The notes under the pieces were generated by a model, which was given only the letters and a program-made list of their open reading frames with translations, did no database searches and had not been told where the DNA came from. Below are positions 9,069 through 20,949 of a stretch of DNA of 64,000 nt, in pieces. Origin of the DNA: Nothopassalora personata (lineage: Eukaryota > Ascomycota > Dothideomycetes > Mycosphaerellales > Mycosphaerellaceae); contig CM066290.1 of NCBI GenBank assembly GCA_033816765.1, positions 2,170,001 to 2,234,000 on the forward strand, in the 5' to 3' direction. Numbering within the stretch: the stretch's first letter is position 1; every line of letters starts with the position of its first letter. Made by a program: the position numbers and the translations under genes.

Positions 9069-10712
9069 GCGCGCTTAATCCGGAGGGCCTCGTCTTCTTA
9101 TAGAATCTAATCCTTAAAGACTAATACATCCCTAATTATAGCCGAAGGTAACATAGTAAGTATCGGATTACTATTCTTAGTTAGGGCCGGAGTGGATCGT
9201 AGGGTGCTAACCGGTGTACCTAGCGGACTGCCTTCGCGTATAGGAGCGCCGTCTAGCGTTCGGTTAGGCGAGGATCGAGTAGGCGTAGTTATACCCTCAC
9301 CTATACTCTCGCCTATACGGAGCTACTTAAGTCGACTCGACTTACGACCGCCTCTCGATAGGACTGTAGGCTAGGTAGAAGCTAGTAGTAGAGTTAGCGT
9401 AGTACTCTTTACACGTCCTTTACCTTTACTACCCGGTAGTAGCTAACGTAGCTATTGCTAGCTAGATAGTCTAGGTTAATCTACGCTATCCTCTAGGGAC
9501 GCGGACTTCTTAGTAATAGTACCCTCTATAAAGTATAGAAGGCTATCCTTATAGACGGCTAGGCGGTGTCTTCTAATAATCTCCCTACTCTTAGCCGATT
9601 ACGGATTAATGCTACGTACTTTAGCCTCCCTATCGCACCGGGTAAGATTACTAGGCTCCAGAATTCGCTTACGATCTATACCCTTACGGCCGATCCTTAT
9701 ACGCTAGATTAATACCCTCTAAATTCTACTAATAGCCCTACTATAGTCTAGGTACTTATTAATAAAGGCCGTAAACTAGCAGCGCCCGCTATTAGTACTA
9801 CAAAGCTCGGAGATAACGCGTCGATTAAGAATCTTATTGTCTATCTACTATAGCTAGTAGCGGGTAAGCGTAGCTCGAAGAGTCTTCTCTCGGTTACGAA
9901 TCTCTAAACCGGTCTTACGAATCTTACCGACAATAGGAAACAAGACATCGAGCTTCTTATTACTAAGGAATTCATCCTAGTAGCTCTTACCTATACCGCT
10001 CTTAACTTCCTCGAAAAATAGGTTAACCTAGACGGAGCAGTCTTCGAATATCTTCTCGAAGCCCTTATAGAAGTCCTTTAACACCTTAACCCGCTTCTAA
10101 GGACTAAGCTCTCGGAACATAACATTAGCGGCGGACTTCGGCGTGTTCGTGTTAGTAAGGACATACTTAACGTTGTCCGGTAGGCGAAGGGACTCGAACA
10201 AGGTCTAAGGTAGGCGGGTGAGCCTAGTAATAGTACTAGTAAGCGCTATACTCGAGCTAGCCGGGCGTAACGATAGGCTAGCTAAAGCTAAAATAACTAG
10301 GATTCGCTAGTAGTAAGATCGTAAGAGCTAGCTATCTCGTAGTGCTACTCTAGAGTGTTAGTAAGCTTTAAAAGCTTAGTATCGGGGTAGGGGCTTTAAA
10401 GAAGGCTAAGGTCGCGAAGAGAGAGAGGCTAAAGAACCGTCTAATGTGTGTAGTAGCTCTAGTGATAGTGTTAGTGTTTAAAGAAAAGGAGAGGAAGTAG
10501 TAGGTAGAGAGCTACGCTTAAGTATACCTCTTAGCGTATGTCCCTATAACCGTTATAAGGCAGTAGCGCCGAGACCGGTCTTATAAGTAGTAAGAGCAGT
10601 ACTATTAAGGTTACACTAAAGGTCCGATAACCCTACATGTAACCGAAAACTAGTGCTAGTAACCACCTAGGTGAGCATTCGGTAGGGGCATGCTACGCTA
10701 TTACGTAATCCG
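9069..10712. repeat. RIP-mutated repeat with an unrecognised decayed coding frame
   Basis: Strongly TA-rich DNA. On the minus strand, roughly 10320 down to 9500, one frame can be followed for some 270 codons. It is broken only by TAG/TAA codons that restore to Gln if RIP is undone; segments such as ESLRLPDNVKYVL and SGRCQFTAFINKYLDYSRA are readable. I do not recognise the family; it is not an obvious RT, integrase or transposase. The first bases (9069-9073) are the right copy of the target duplication of the inserted LTR element. Confidence 0.55.
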
Positions 10713-10738
10713 ATTTACCGGTCCCGGGACCGGTAAAT
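10713..10738. repeat. GC-rich perfect palindrome, copy A
   Basis: A 26-bp perfect palindrome with core CCGGTCCCGGGACCGG inside otherwise TA-rich DNA. The core contains no CpA or TpG, so RIP could not touch it; both arms show TTTA where copies B and C keep TTTG on one arm. Confidence 0.8.
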
Positions 10739-13339
10739 GTAACTCTACTAACTAAGGTCTAACTAAGGTAAGAACACCCTATAAAGTGAAGTCTAGATAA
10801 CCGAATCGGCTTAATAAACTGAAGGGCATATATAACACATGCCTAAGGGAAGTGAACTCCGTACGCCATTACTAACTAATTAGTTCTTAGCCTCGATCCT
10901 ACTAAACTGTGAAATTTCGGCTATAGAAAGGTTATAAGGCCTAACCTATAGCTTCTTAGATTCCGGTTTAGGATACGATCCCTTTTCGTTAACTCCTATA
11001 GGTAGCACGTCTTTGTCGGCGATAGGCTCGATCTCGTTCGAATTACTACTATCTTCGCTATTAGCAACTTCTCCCTCTCCTATTACGAGATCGATCCTAT
11101 TATCTAGGCCTAGTACTCCTATGTTATCCGGGCGAAGCTCTAGAACTAGCTTAAGGTTTTCCCGTACCTAAACACCCTTCATTAGCGTGCTATTTAAGTT
11201 CCTTAAGAATATAGGTACTAAATTCCCTAGAGACACTAGATACCCGATATGGACCTTGCTATCGGTAACCGATCTTACGTAAGAAGTTATCCTTATATAG
11301 CTTATCAAATCTTATAATAAGGTCGCCTTTCTAGAAACTAATAGAGTTAACATTCCGGTAAGAATTAAAGTAGTCCTTACTAAGTTCCCTTAGTCGCTTC
11401 CTTCGAGCATGTAGCTCTTCTAAACTAAGGTCTCGAGCCTAGAGTTAACGCGCACGTATAGTAAGTAGGTCCTTAGTCGTTCTTACCGATCCTTATTAGT
11501 AATTCGCCTACGTCGGGTACTTAACCTCAATTAGTAGAATCGTGCGATGGCTATATAGGACCTAAGCTAGCGTCATTCTAGTAGTGCGACAGGTCGTGGT
11601 CCTATTAGCCTATAATATAGCGGGTACCTATTACTCCTATCCGCGGTATATATTCCTTATAAGCTTTGCTAACGCTATAAGAATCGGACGGTACCTAACC
11701 TCGACTAGAGCATTAGACTACGGATAGTACGGTAATATTCGGATCCTTCGAACACTAAGTCCTACGAGTAACCGCTTAACCTTAGCCGTATAAACCGTAG
11801 CGTTATTAAGCACAATTTCAGCATAGTAGCCGTGCCTATAGAAGACATCTTCGTATAGAAACTTAGTAACCGTCTTAGAGCTAGGAGGTGCCGTCGTTAC
11901 TCTAGCCTCGATCTAGTTACTAAGTGCTTCGCGCGTAACTAGGAGGTATCCATTTTTATATACCTAGACGGGGTCCGAGTACCACTTCTCACTAATAACC
12001 TAAGGGCTCGATAAGTGAAGCTTACTAGCGCGCTAGTTGCCTTCGTAAAACCTATAGGGAGCATAACTTCGAACCTACGTAGAGACATCGGCGAAGCACC
12101 CGTCCTAGTAATACCGATCGGAAATAAGGTTATACACGACCTTAGCGCTGCGATAACCGTGTCTTTTATAGCATTCTATAACGATCTCCTTCTAAGCCTT
12201 ATTATCGTTAATTACAAGTTGTAACGGTACTCCTTAGCGCTTCTAGAAGAATAGTAATTAGTCTCGGATAAAGAAGTTAACACTCTTCTTTACTAGCCGT
12301 CGGTACTTAGCACGGGTAATACTATTAGGCCGGGTCCTAGTTTCTATAACCTAAGTAAGCTACTAAGAGCCCTTAGAATATTAGTCCCCGAGATGTCGTG
12401 TTTTCTAGATTTTAACTAGATAGGTGTCGACCGGCTCCGGGTACCCGAATAGCTTATTATTAATTATGTAGTCAACTTCGTCTTCGTTAGCTTCCCTAGG
12501 TTCCTAAGGTGTAGAGGGCCTACGAGATAGGGCATCTAGGCTAGTGTGTCTAGTCCCCGTAACGTGCTTTACCTCGAACGTGAATAACCTAATCTATGCG
12601 ACCCACCGGGCTATTACCGAGTTCGGCAGGTCCGAAGCCGGCCGGTTAAGCTGCTATACAAGTGTCTTAGCGTTAACCTTAAGGATAAAATTAACGCTAG
12701 TAATATATCTCTAAATCTTCTTAAGCCCCTTAAGGACCCTAAGGCATTCCCGCTTGCTAGTATTATATCTAGATTCTAACGAGTTCTAGATTCCGCTCTT
12801 ATACCGCACCGGGTAACGCCGTCGGGTACTGTCTATTAATTCTTAAGAAACGATACATCTCTATCTAGTGCCGCTAGTATTAACTGAGATAAAGATAGAC
12901 CTAGCACTAGGTAAGTAGTAGAGGGTAACTAAGGCTAGAGCCTACATAAGATATCTAGTAACCTCTTCTTTCGAGAACTGCTCATTTTCTATCTAGGTGA
13001 ACTCGGCGTCCTTCTTTAGCAGTTTATACATTAGTCGAGCGATAATAACGAACTAGGGAATCTATATCCGGAAGTATACACACAGCCCTATATAGGTGCG
13101 GACCTCCTTAATATAGGTAGGCGTAGGCTAATCTAGGATCTTAGCTACAACCTTTAGGTTAGGATAGCGACTATCCGGGCTAGTAACGTACCTAACAATC
13201 TTAAGCTTTTCGTATAACTATTAGGATTTGCCTCTAGTAACTACCGTACTAGCTCTTTCTAGGTTAGTAAGAACTAGATCTAAGGAAACGATATGCTTAA
13301 CGACCTATTTCCTTAACCTAGGCTCTACTTCTACGTTCC

Positions 13340-13760
13340 TATAGTCCTCGGTTAGTCCCTTAATACCGATGTTATCGAGGAACGGCTTCGCTCGATGCGA
13401 GATATAATTAAGCAGAATCTTTGTTACCGCACGCACGAACTAAGCAACTGAATTAGTAGCTCCTTAAGGTAGAGTCGTGTTACGTACTAGGCCAAGAGGG
13501 GTTATAAAGGCTATTAAGTCCCGGTAGGACTCATCTAAAGTGATCTAATTATAACCTAAAAATAGGTCTATAAGTAAAGCGACTCGGCACCCGGTAAAAT
13601 CCTCTAAGAAGCTATCCGTGTCCGGTAGAATGTTAGCATCGCGTATAGTAACCTCATTTAGGAGCATAGCTAAGTTAATTAACCGATATAGCACATCGCT
13701 TCTAGAGGCATTAACCTTCTTTACGACTAGGAACCAGCTATTAGAATATGCCCCTTATAA
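13340..13760 (-). pseudogene. RIP-mutated reverse transcriptase core
   Basis: Conceptual minus-strand reading shows the RT palm in the order expected for Ty3/gypsy: WFLVVKKVNASRSDVLYRL, VTIRDANILPDTDSF, IDLFLGYN, FITPLGLVRNT, LP-stop-GATNSVA and FLDNIGIKG. Gln codons in conserved places (Y-D-Q, L-P-Q-G-A) are replaced by TAG/TAA or lost, exactly what CpA-to-TpA mutation does. The gene is dead. Confidence 0.8.
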
Positions 13761-14552
13761 GTATTCTAGGATGTTGTTCTTAATCCGGGCTCTAATTATG
13801 CGCTTAACAATTGCCCTAAGACTTAGGTGTAACTAGATAGGGCGTGCCTACTATAGCCTATAAGGGACCGTGTTAATCTTCTAAGGTAGCATAACGTCGT
13901 GCCTAATTTACCTTATATAACTAAAATCCTAAGTAAGGACTACCTCCCGGTTGTAGAGCATCTTATCGAATAAGGCCCGCTCTATTAGTAATAGCTTAAT
14001 GCTAACCTTAATTAAGGTAAGTCGTTCTAGCGTAATCCGGCTACCTCGCTTAATACTTGAGAATTTCTTAGTTAAGTACTTCCTATCGAACGGTCCTTAT
14101 CCTTTAGGTATCTTAGATTCTAGGTATAGTGCCCTACGCTTCCATTCTATATCTCCCTTAACTCGTGATTCTAGGCGTTCGTGAACGCTCGCGTCTACTA
14201 GCTTCTTCTTATCCGCCTTACGCTTATACATCGTAAAGACCTACGGCATCCTAATATTAGCTATATGTTAGCCTACTTGTTACTTTCGTGCCTAAGTATT
14301 CAATGTAGACTGCCTTAGAATCTCGGTAGGCTAAGCCCCTTAAACTAAATAAACGTTAGTAATAGAATCTCCCTCGAACGCGCCTATTCTAATTTCTACA
14401 ACTCGTTCCTTTATTCTAGCAGTCCTAAGCAATCCTAATAAGTAAGCTAAATGATTACTAGGCGTTAGAGCCTTACCAGGTTCCTATAGATGCGTCGTGT
14501 CGTCCTATAGATACGTCGTGTCGTAGTCGTATCCGTTTTCTTTACTATAGCT

Positions 14553-14578
14553 ATTTACCGGTCCCGGGACCGGCAAAT
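14553..14578. repeat. GC-rich palindrome, copy B
   Basis: Same 26-bp palindrome with one arm mutated (ATTTACC on the left, GGCAAAT on the right), so the unmutated arm was ATTTGCC. It lies between the gag and RT parts of the decayed gypsy element. Confidence 0.75.
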
Positions 14579-17224
14579 TAAAGTCCGAGGTTTCTCCGAG
14601 ATAGTGCGAGAACTTTACCGATTTTATTAAATCCGGCTTTAGTAAGTCGGTAGGTTAAGCGCCGTAACTTAACCTACCCTTCCAATTCCCGACGCTTTTA
14701 ATAGTTCTTAAAGGGTCTTACACCTGTCCGAGCTAACTAGGGTAGTAAACATAACACTTTTACCTTTACGGCTAGTAATAGTCCCCTCCTATAAACTATC
14801 ATCGCAGTTACGGGTAGTGAGTCGTACCTTACGGGCCTACGGACGTCCTAGGATTGTTAGTAAGTTTAGATCCGAGGAGATAAACATGTCTATTTAGTAG
14901 TGAACCCTAAATACCTAAACATCCAAATTGCCTATAATACCTTTAAACTAGGCCCGCCCTCTAGTACCTCGAAAGGTAAGCTAAGCACTCGACATTACCG
15001 GTAACCTAAATCTATAAGCGTTCCTCTAGCCGATAATATTTACCTCGGAACCCTCGTTAATTAGGCACCTAATCTAGTTCTTATTTATCCTAAACTCCGC
15101 TACTACCTAAGGACTAGGGACTATAGTAAAGTTGTTAAGGACACTAGAGAGCCCGATTTTCTTAACGTCCTTATAGAGCTTAGTAGTAGGGACCGCTCCT
15201 TTAGAGTAAAGCATAGTTAAATACACTCCGACATACTAGGCCTAACTATCTTTACGGAAGACCTCCTTATTATACTTAGGTTCATCTTCATAGGTGACTA
15301 CTTGTCTAGTACGAACCTTAGGGTCCTTTCCTATAAGGCGTCGTACTATAGCGAGCTTCTCCTAAAGAGCGGGGGTGTTAGTAACGCGACCGAAGAGGGC
15401 AGCCTCGAACTAGCGACTATATCGAAACTAATCTTAGGCGTTTACATTAGGAAACGTTGTCTAGAGGATCTGATTAATCTAGTAGATGATACCCTCTTCC
15501 TTTATAACAGGGCTATTACTAGCTAAACTATATTGTCGGACGTAGTTATTAATCCTTATAGTCTTAGCATTCTATATACGCTTCCTTTATGCGAAGGGGG
15601 CGTTCACGGGACTAATAGGCATATCCTTAGGTAGTCCTTTACTAGTATCGTTCCCTAATCTGTTTACTTAGGCATTATTTCCCCTTCCTAGGGTTACCCC
15701 GGATTTAGCTAATGATTAAGTTTCGCTTCTTTAAGCACTAACTTCGTTAATTATTTCAACCTCCTACTAGTTAATCTTAGCTTACCGGATCTCCTATTCC
15801 AATTGTAGGCGAACTTTCTTAGTAGCCTTAGCTCGGGCTCGTAGATCCTAGGCTAAGGACCGGGTCCTCGGGTGCGGATTCTTTAGAATGCCTACGGGTA
15901 CCTTCCCTTTCACTTTATTAGACTATATAGGATAGGTAGATACCTCGTTAAGCTCGCCTAAGTCGATTACCTACTCCGCTTCACTTTCTCCGAATGAGAC
16001 CTAATATGTCCTAGTAGCCTTCGCCGCTTAGCTAGACCGTACGTCCTAAGGGCTATACTCTATTAAATGCCTAAAGTTAGGAGGGGGCTTAGAATAATTA
16101 GGAGGCGTAATCTTTATTACCCTAGTGTAGTCCCTACCTATCTATTGCTTACGCAGTGTAGAAATCTCATACTAGTTGTTAAACTCGATCGGCCTATAAT
16201 GTTCTTCGAGTAGAGGGAGCATATAGAGCAGTTTTGGTTTACTATAGTCCCTCCGAAAGTTGAACTTAGTAGGACGCGGATCGCCTTCTTTCCCTAGATA
16301 CTACTAGTTATTCGGGGCGAGGTGTACGTAGCCCCGGGATATTAAGGACCTTATCGCCCTATAGTTACTAGCCTAGTGCTTCGAACTACTACAGTTGTAG
16401 TAACAACCATCTATCGCTTTAGACTATTCGCGATTCTACGATAGGGGACGCTACATTACGTAAACCTGCAGTTTAGTATCTAGGTCGTGCCTTTCCGGTT
16501 GCATAGAGCGTTAATTCTCGCTCGGGTAGAAGGCACCCGCGTCCGCGACGCGACCGCGCTAGTATGCACGTATACTTATTTCAGCTACCTTCTAGATTAG
16601 GTTATTATTAATAACAGTCCTAGAGGTGGCCTTCTTAAGCGTGTTAATCTTAGGCTTAAGGCGCGGCATTTACTTTACGACTAAGCGGTATAGCTAAGGT
16701 AAAGTAAGAGGGAAATCTATATGCATAGCTTTCCATCCCTCCTTACTATCTACGATACTAGTAGCTTCATCGAGGATCCTCTAAAAGTCCCTAAACTTCT
16801 TAGGTTGCTTTAGGTAAAGCCCGTAAGCCTTATAGACTACTTTCGCGACTGCCTCTAGTAATCCCTAAAGGATAAGGCGACTCCGGGAGCTATTATCTAA
16901 ATCCTTAGGTTCAATTAGGTCACTTAAGGATATAAACAGGCGGATAAATTCCTTCACATCTTGTTCTTTAGGCCTCTTACCTTACTACGCCCTAATAATC
17001 TCCTTAAGATATTCCCGACTCCCTAACATCGAGTAGGCGTTAAACCTTAAGAACTTTAATAAGAACGCCCTCCTAAAACGTGCCTTATTAGTAAGCCACC
17101 TAGGTAGCCTTATAACTACGCGCCGAATAGTAGTTTCGCAATTACGCTTAAACCTGCCCTAGAAATTATCCTTCTTAATAGATGCCCGAGGCGGATACTA
17201 GTCTATTAGGTCGCTAAACCGCTC

Positions 17225-17581
17225 CTAGAACTTAGTAGCATTAGTGCTATTAAAGAACGGATTCTTAGCACCTCCTAGAGGTAGGAAGCGAGGGCTAGCG
17301 TTTTCCATTACTACTACTAATCGTCTAAAGAGGGCAGTTATAGTATCTATTCCAATTGTGCTGTTCGTTCCTACACCTATACCTAAATTAGCGGCGCTAG
17401 TTCCGCTTCTCCCTTCTTTACTAGATTTAGGTGTTTCCCCTTCCTCCGATTCCTCTATCCCCTCGTAAGGGACAGAATCCCTATAGACCCCTTCTATTTT
17501 CGTGGGGTTTATAGGCTGTTCGTAGCCTCTACCTATGTCGGCAAAGGTGCTAAGTTTTTCTAGTAATGTAGCCGTATCCAT
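17225..17581 (-). pseudogene. N-terminal remnant of Gag of the RIP-mutated gypsy element
   Basis: An open stretch of 118 codons beginning MDTATLLEKLSTF and ending in a segment NATKF, after which the frame continues through stops into a Gag-like region (FLERFGDLIDQYP ... GSREYLKEII). It survives because this part held few CpA sites on the relevant strand. It has no function by itself. Confidence 0.6.
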
Positions 17582-18524
17582 TATTACGTAGTGCTTACTT
17601 TAGAATGTGCTAATACTAGTTATTACTTAATAGGACCTTGTAACCGTAATTGTTACTAAATACCTTAGACCTTAAGTGTTTTCGACCTTAGTCGACCTTG
17701 ACCGTGAACCTTAACCTTAAACCTTAACCTTAAACCTTAACCTTAAGTAATAACCTTAACCGTAAATCTTAGACCTTGAACTGTAATTTTAACCTTACAA
17801 ACTAGATACTAATACGCTACCGGGTGTACACTTAATACCCCCCCTTATTAACCACTAAAATAATGTCTACTAACTACCCTATGTAGGCCTGTCTAAGTTG
17901 TAGTAGTGTGGAGCGGCGCTTATGTAAGTAGAGGTATTTGCCGGTCCCGGGACCGTGAAATCAGGTCACGTAACGAGTAGTGCAGTAGCTAGATAAAACA
18001 AGAGGATTAGCGGACCTAAACCCCTATGCCCTCTACTCGAGAGGTATAAATTGAATTGTTTCCTTAATGCTACGCTTACAATGCTTAACTACGCAGTATT
18101 TATCTTAATAGCTATACCAGGTCCCGCTAGCTTACCTAAATGTCTAATTAAACCTAAATGGAATTGGGGCAAGTTAGACCTAAGGGACCCCCCCCCTCTA
18201 AACCTAAGGTCGACATAACTAAACCTAAGGTCGACTTAACTAATCAGTCGTTAATACTAGTTATAGAAAGAGCGCACTTCTTAGCGTGTTTCTATGTTAA
18301 TACCCTACGGCGGCGGAGACGATTTATCGTGTCGTTACTAAGTCGGATAAGTAGTTAGATATTAAGGTGGATATTAAGGCGTTACTAAGGGCAATTAAGT
18401 AGGCAATTGCGGTAGCTAACTACTATAATATTGCGACATTATAGGGGGATATTAGTAGCTATAATATAGCGGCATCGGAGCTGCTTATGTATACGCAGTC
18501 GCTACAATTGGTTCACTACCTATT
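17582..18524. repeat. RIP-mutated DNA with CCTTAA-type tandem repeat
   Basis: TA-rich sequence upstream of the decayed gypsy gag. At about 17702-17775 there is a tandem array of ACCTTAA/ACCTTAAA units. Apart from this and palindrome C I see no gene; short ORFs here are chance. Confidence 0.6.
17936..17961. repeat. GC-rich palindrome, copy C
   Basis: Same core; the left arm ATTTGCC is unmutated and the right arm is altered (CCGTGAAAT). The bases after it (TCAGGTCACGTAAC) resemble the reverse complement of the flank left of copy A (GATTACGTAA), so copies A and C face away from each other. Confidence 0.7.
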
Positions 18525-18865
18525 TGTTACGGATCGATCCGGAGAAGCTCTAGCTAACTAATCGATGCCTAACCAATCGATGCCTACACACTAGTGGAAG
18601 GATCCGATATGTAGAGTACTCTCTCTAATCTACGTGCTCTATAACAGAGCGGAGAGAGCAGGACAGATCAACTGATCCGACTAATTAGTTACGCCAAGAC
18701 ATAGCACTATATAGACGACGCTTCTTTACGAGTAGATAGGAGCCTCGTGCTTAACTCATTTTAAGTATACACTATATACTGTTTAGGACTACTACCTTCT
18801 TAACGTTCGAGACATCTCTATAAAGATCTAAGCCCGGTTAGGATAACGTATAGCGGTTCCTAACA
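18525..18865 (+). repeat. 5' LTR of copy 2
   Basis: 341 bp, TGTTACGGATCG to CCTAACA. U3 is unrelated to the copy 1 U3 (no AAGAG repeat) but the part from ACGCCAAGACATAGCAC onward matches copy 1 apart from RIP changes. The TATA element CTATATAG is kept. Confidence 0.82.
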
Positions 18866-18897
18866 ACTTTAAGCACTACTACTAGGGCCCTTTACAT

Positions 18898-19887
18898 ATG
18901 TCTAGGAGAGACGCTACCCGGAGTCCGTTACGATAATAGCTACAGTTAACTGGTATTACGGAACGAATAAGCGAAATGTCGATTATAGGAAGTAGTAAGA
19001 ACAACACTCCTATAGGCATGCTAAACCTATTAGACTACTACCGTACACCTAAGGTGTCTACGCCGGAGACGTTCGACGGGACTAAGGATAAACTAGAGGC
19101 TTTTTAACTGTAGGTTTAGTTATACCTTCACTTTAACGCACACCAGTTTTAAGGCGAGGCTAGTAAGGTCTTGTACGCCGCATCCTTCCTACGAGGAAAA
19201 GCAGCTAGAGGATTCCGACCATACCTTAAGGACTAGCTACATAACTAGGGTAAGGGAGAAACACCTAAGACGGAAACTCGAAAAATTTTCTACGACTACG
19301 ACGAGTTTAAGACGAAACTCGATAATCTATACGGGATACCGAATAAGGAGGTATACGCCGACCGACATATCCGATAACTTCGATAGACTACTTCTATAGC
19401 GCTGTACGCCTTAGAATTCTAAGGATATGCCGCCGACCTAGAATGGAACGACGTAGCTTTACGATTATAGTTCTACCTCGGGCTAAAGGACAACGTTAAA
19501 GCCGAACTATCCCGAAACGCTAGCGTTGTTACGCTAGGGGCGATAATTAAGGCAGTAAAGGAGATCGACGAAAGGCTCTAGGAGTTAAGGTACGACCGAC
19601 ACGTACAGCCTAGATACTAGAGACCCGCCGCGGGCGGAAGAGGGGGCTTTAAGGCTAGAAGTCAGGACCCTAATAGTTACGGAGACCTAATGGAATTAGA
19701 CGTAACGGAACGTAGGACAGGAAGGGGGCTAAAGAGTAAAGGTTCTACCTACTACGTATGTAGCGAGTAAGGCTATTATGCAAGGAACTATAAGAAAAGA
19801 AACATTGTTAGCCGCGAGTTTAACGCAATAATTCGCGAAGAGAATGTATACTAGGAATACGAGAGCTTTCTCTCGAAATCTGCCTAG
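18898..19887 (+). pseudogene. RIP-inactivated gag of copy 2
   Basis: Collinear with the Gag of copy 1 from its second Met (6992) to its stop, but with many TAG/TAA codons where copy 1 has CAG/CAA and with Cys and His codons of the zinc knuckle altered. No functional protein is possible. Confidence 0.85.
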
Positions 19888-19992
19888 TAGAAACGACCTA
19901 ACGATAAAGGCATTAAACAGCGGCTTCTTAATTTAATGACCTAGGACATAGAAGTTAACACGACGACACGGAACAGGCTACGGGACAACAAC

Positions 19993-20547
19993 TTACGATA
20001 CGGCTTCTAGATCAAAATAGAGATTAGACTAGAAGGTATCCGGCACTTCCTCGAGGGACGACTAAGGAAGGATAGGAACCGGTAATACGGGAGCACGACT
20101 AGGCTCTACCGACTCTTGCTCCTCGAGAAGGGACTTCTCGACGGACAACGCCTCGGCCTTACGGCTCTCGAGTAGATCTATCTCCTTCTAAAGGCGGGAC
20201 TTCTTTTCCTACGCGGTAGCTTCTTCCTCTTAGAGGCGCTAGAGTGTCGCCCGCAACTCGCGCATTCTACGTAGATATAACGACATTTTCTCCTCTAGAG
20301 CGGCGCGCTGTTTTCGTAGGCGGGACTAGTCGCCTTCCGACATAACAATATCGCAACCCTTATAGTTTAAACGAACATAAGCACTACACTTTCTAGATAA
20401 GATATACACGCGGCAGGCGATATCCTTTACGACGCAGCGACTGCATTTTTAGACTATAACGACCCTAAGTAACTCGATCTTATTAGCAAGGCGGGTTCGA
20501 CAGACGGATAAGCTAATCTTAGAGGATAGTTTGCGAGAGGACGACAT
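19993..20547 (-). pseudogene. RIP-inactivated antisense Zn2Cys6-like/coiled-coil gene of copy 2
   Basis: Reverse-strand frame starting MSSS at 20547 and running to a TAA at 19993, interrupted by a few TAA/TAG that revert to Gln. The cysteine cluster reads CX2CX6CX8CX2(Y)X7C. The Tyr is TAT, one G-to-A step from TGT, so the ancestor had the canonical Zn2Cys6 spacing CX2CX6CX8CX2CX7C. A Glu/Lys/Leu-rich coiled coil follows (about 20330 down to 20120). Sequence similarity to the copy 1 antisense protein is low but order, strand and position are the same. Confidence 0.72.
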
Positions 20548-20623
20548 CGTTAACGAAACATAAATTAGGGACATATTTATTATATAAGGGCTTCGGGACG
20601 AAGCTAGGCTAAAGGGGGGATAG

Positions 20624-20949
20624 TATTACGGATCGATCCGGAGAAGCTCTAGCTAACTAATCGATGCCTAACTAATCGATGCCTACACACTAGTAGAAGG
20701 ATCCGATATGCAGAGTACTCTCTCTAATCTACGTGCTCTATAATAGAGCGGAGAGAGTAGGACAGATTAACTAATCCGACTAATTAGTTACGCTAAGACA
20801 TAGCACTATATAGACGACGCTTCTTCACGAGTAGATAGGAGCCTCGTGCTTAACTTATTTTAAGTATACACTATATACTGTTTAGGACTACTACCTTCTT
20901 AACGTTCGAGACATCTCTACAAAGATCCAAGCCCGGTTAGGATAACGTA
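20624..20949 (+). repeat. 3' LTR of copy 2, 3'-truncated
   Basis: Starts TATTACGG (TG changed to TA by RIP) and follows the 5' LTR with C/T and G/A differences until GGATAACGTA. There it stops short of the final AGCGGTTCCTAACA and joins GC-normal DNA of the GH43 relic. Confidence 0.82.

Larger units (their letters stand above)
10713..17581 (-). mobile_element. RIP-destroyed Ty3/gypsy retrotransposon
   Basis: Minus-strand element with every domain full of RIP-type stops. Gag starts at about 17581 and is still open for 118 codons. The Retrotrans_gag region continues to about 16600. RT is readable at about 13340-13760 (WFLVVKK ... LPDTDSF ... ITPLGL ... then FLDNIGIKG where FLDDIG is expected). 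RNase H lies at about 12500-13060 (ALVTLYYLPSA, RYKSGI, NTSKRECLRVLKGLKKI). Integrase is expected in 11200-12500 but I could not fix its motifs. Left and right limits are approximate because I could not recognise matching LTRs. Confidence 0.75.
18525..20949 (+). mobile_element. RIP-mutated gag-only LTR element with antisense gene (copy 2)
   Basis: Same layout as copy 1: 5' LTR 18525-18865 (TGTTACGG ... CCTAACA), gag relic, reverse-strand gene relic, purine tract (about 20611-20620), 3' LTR from 20624. The 3' LTR stops at 20949, lacking the last 16 or so bases of the 5' LTR, and non-RIP DNA starts at once. From R/U5 through gag the two copies align base for base, nearly all differences being C-to-T or G-to-A at CpA/TpG. 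The first half of the LTR (U3) and the whole segment after gag are not alignable with copy 1, so this is a sister subfamily. Confidence 0.85.

Noticed and set aside
17702..17775. CCTTAA-type tandem repeat as an internal telomere
   Set aside because: The unit is ACCTTAA/ACCTTAAA, not TTAGGG/CCCTAA, and it lies in RIP DNA beside a gypsy relic; simple repeat is the better reading.
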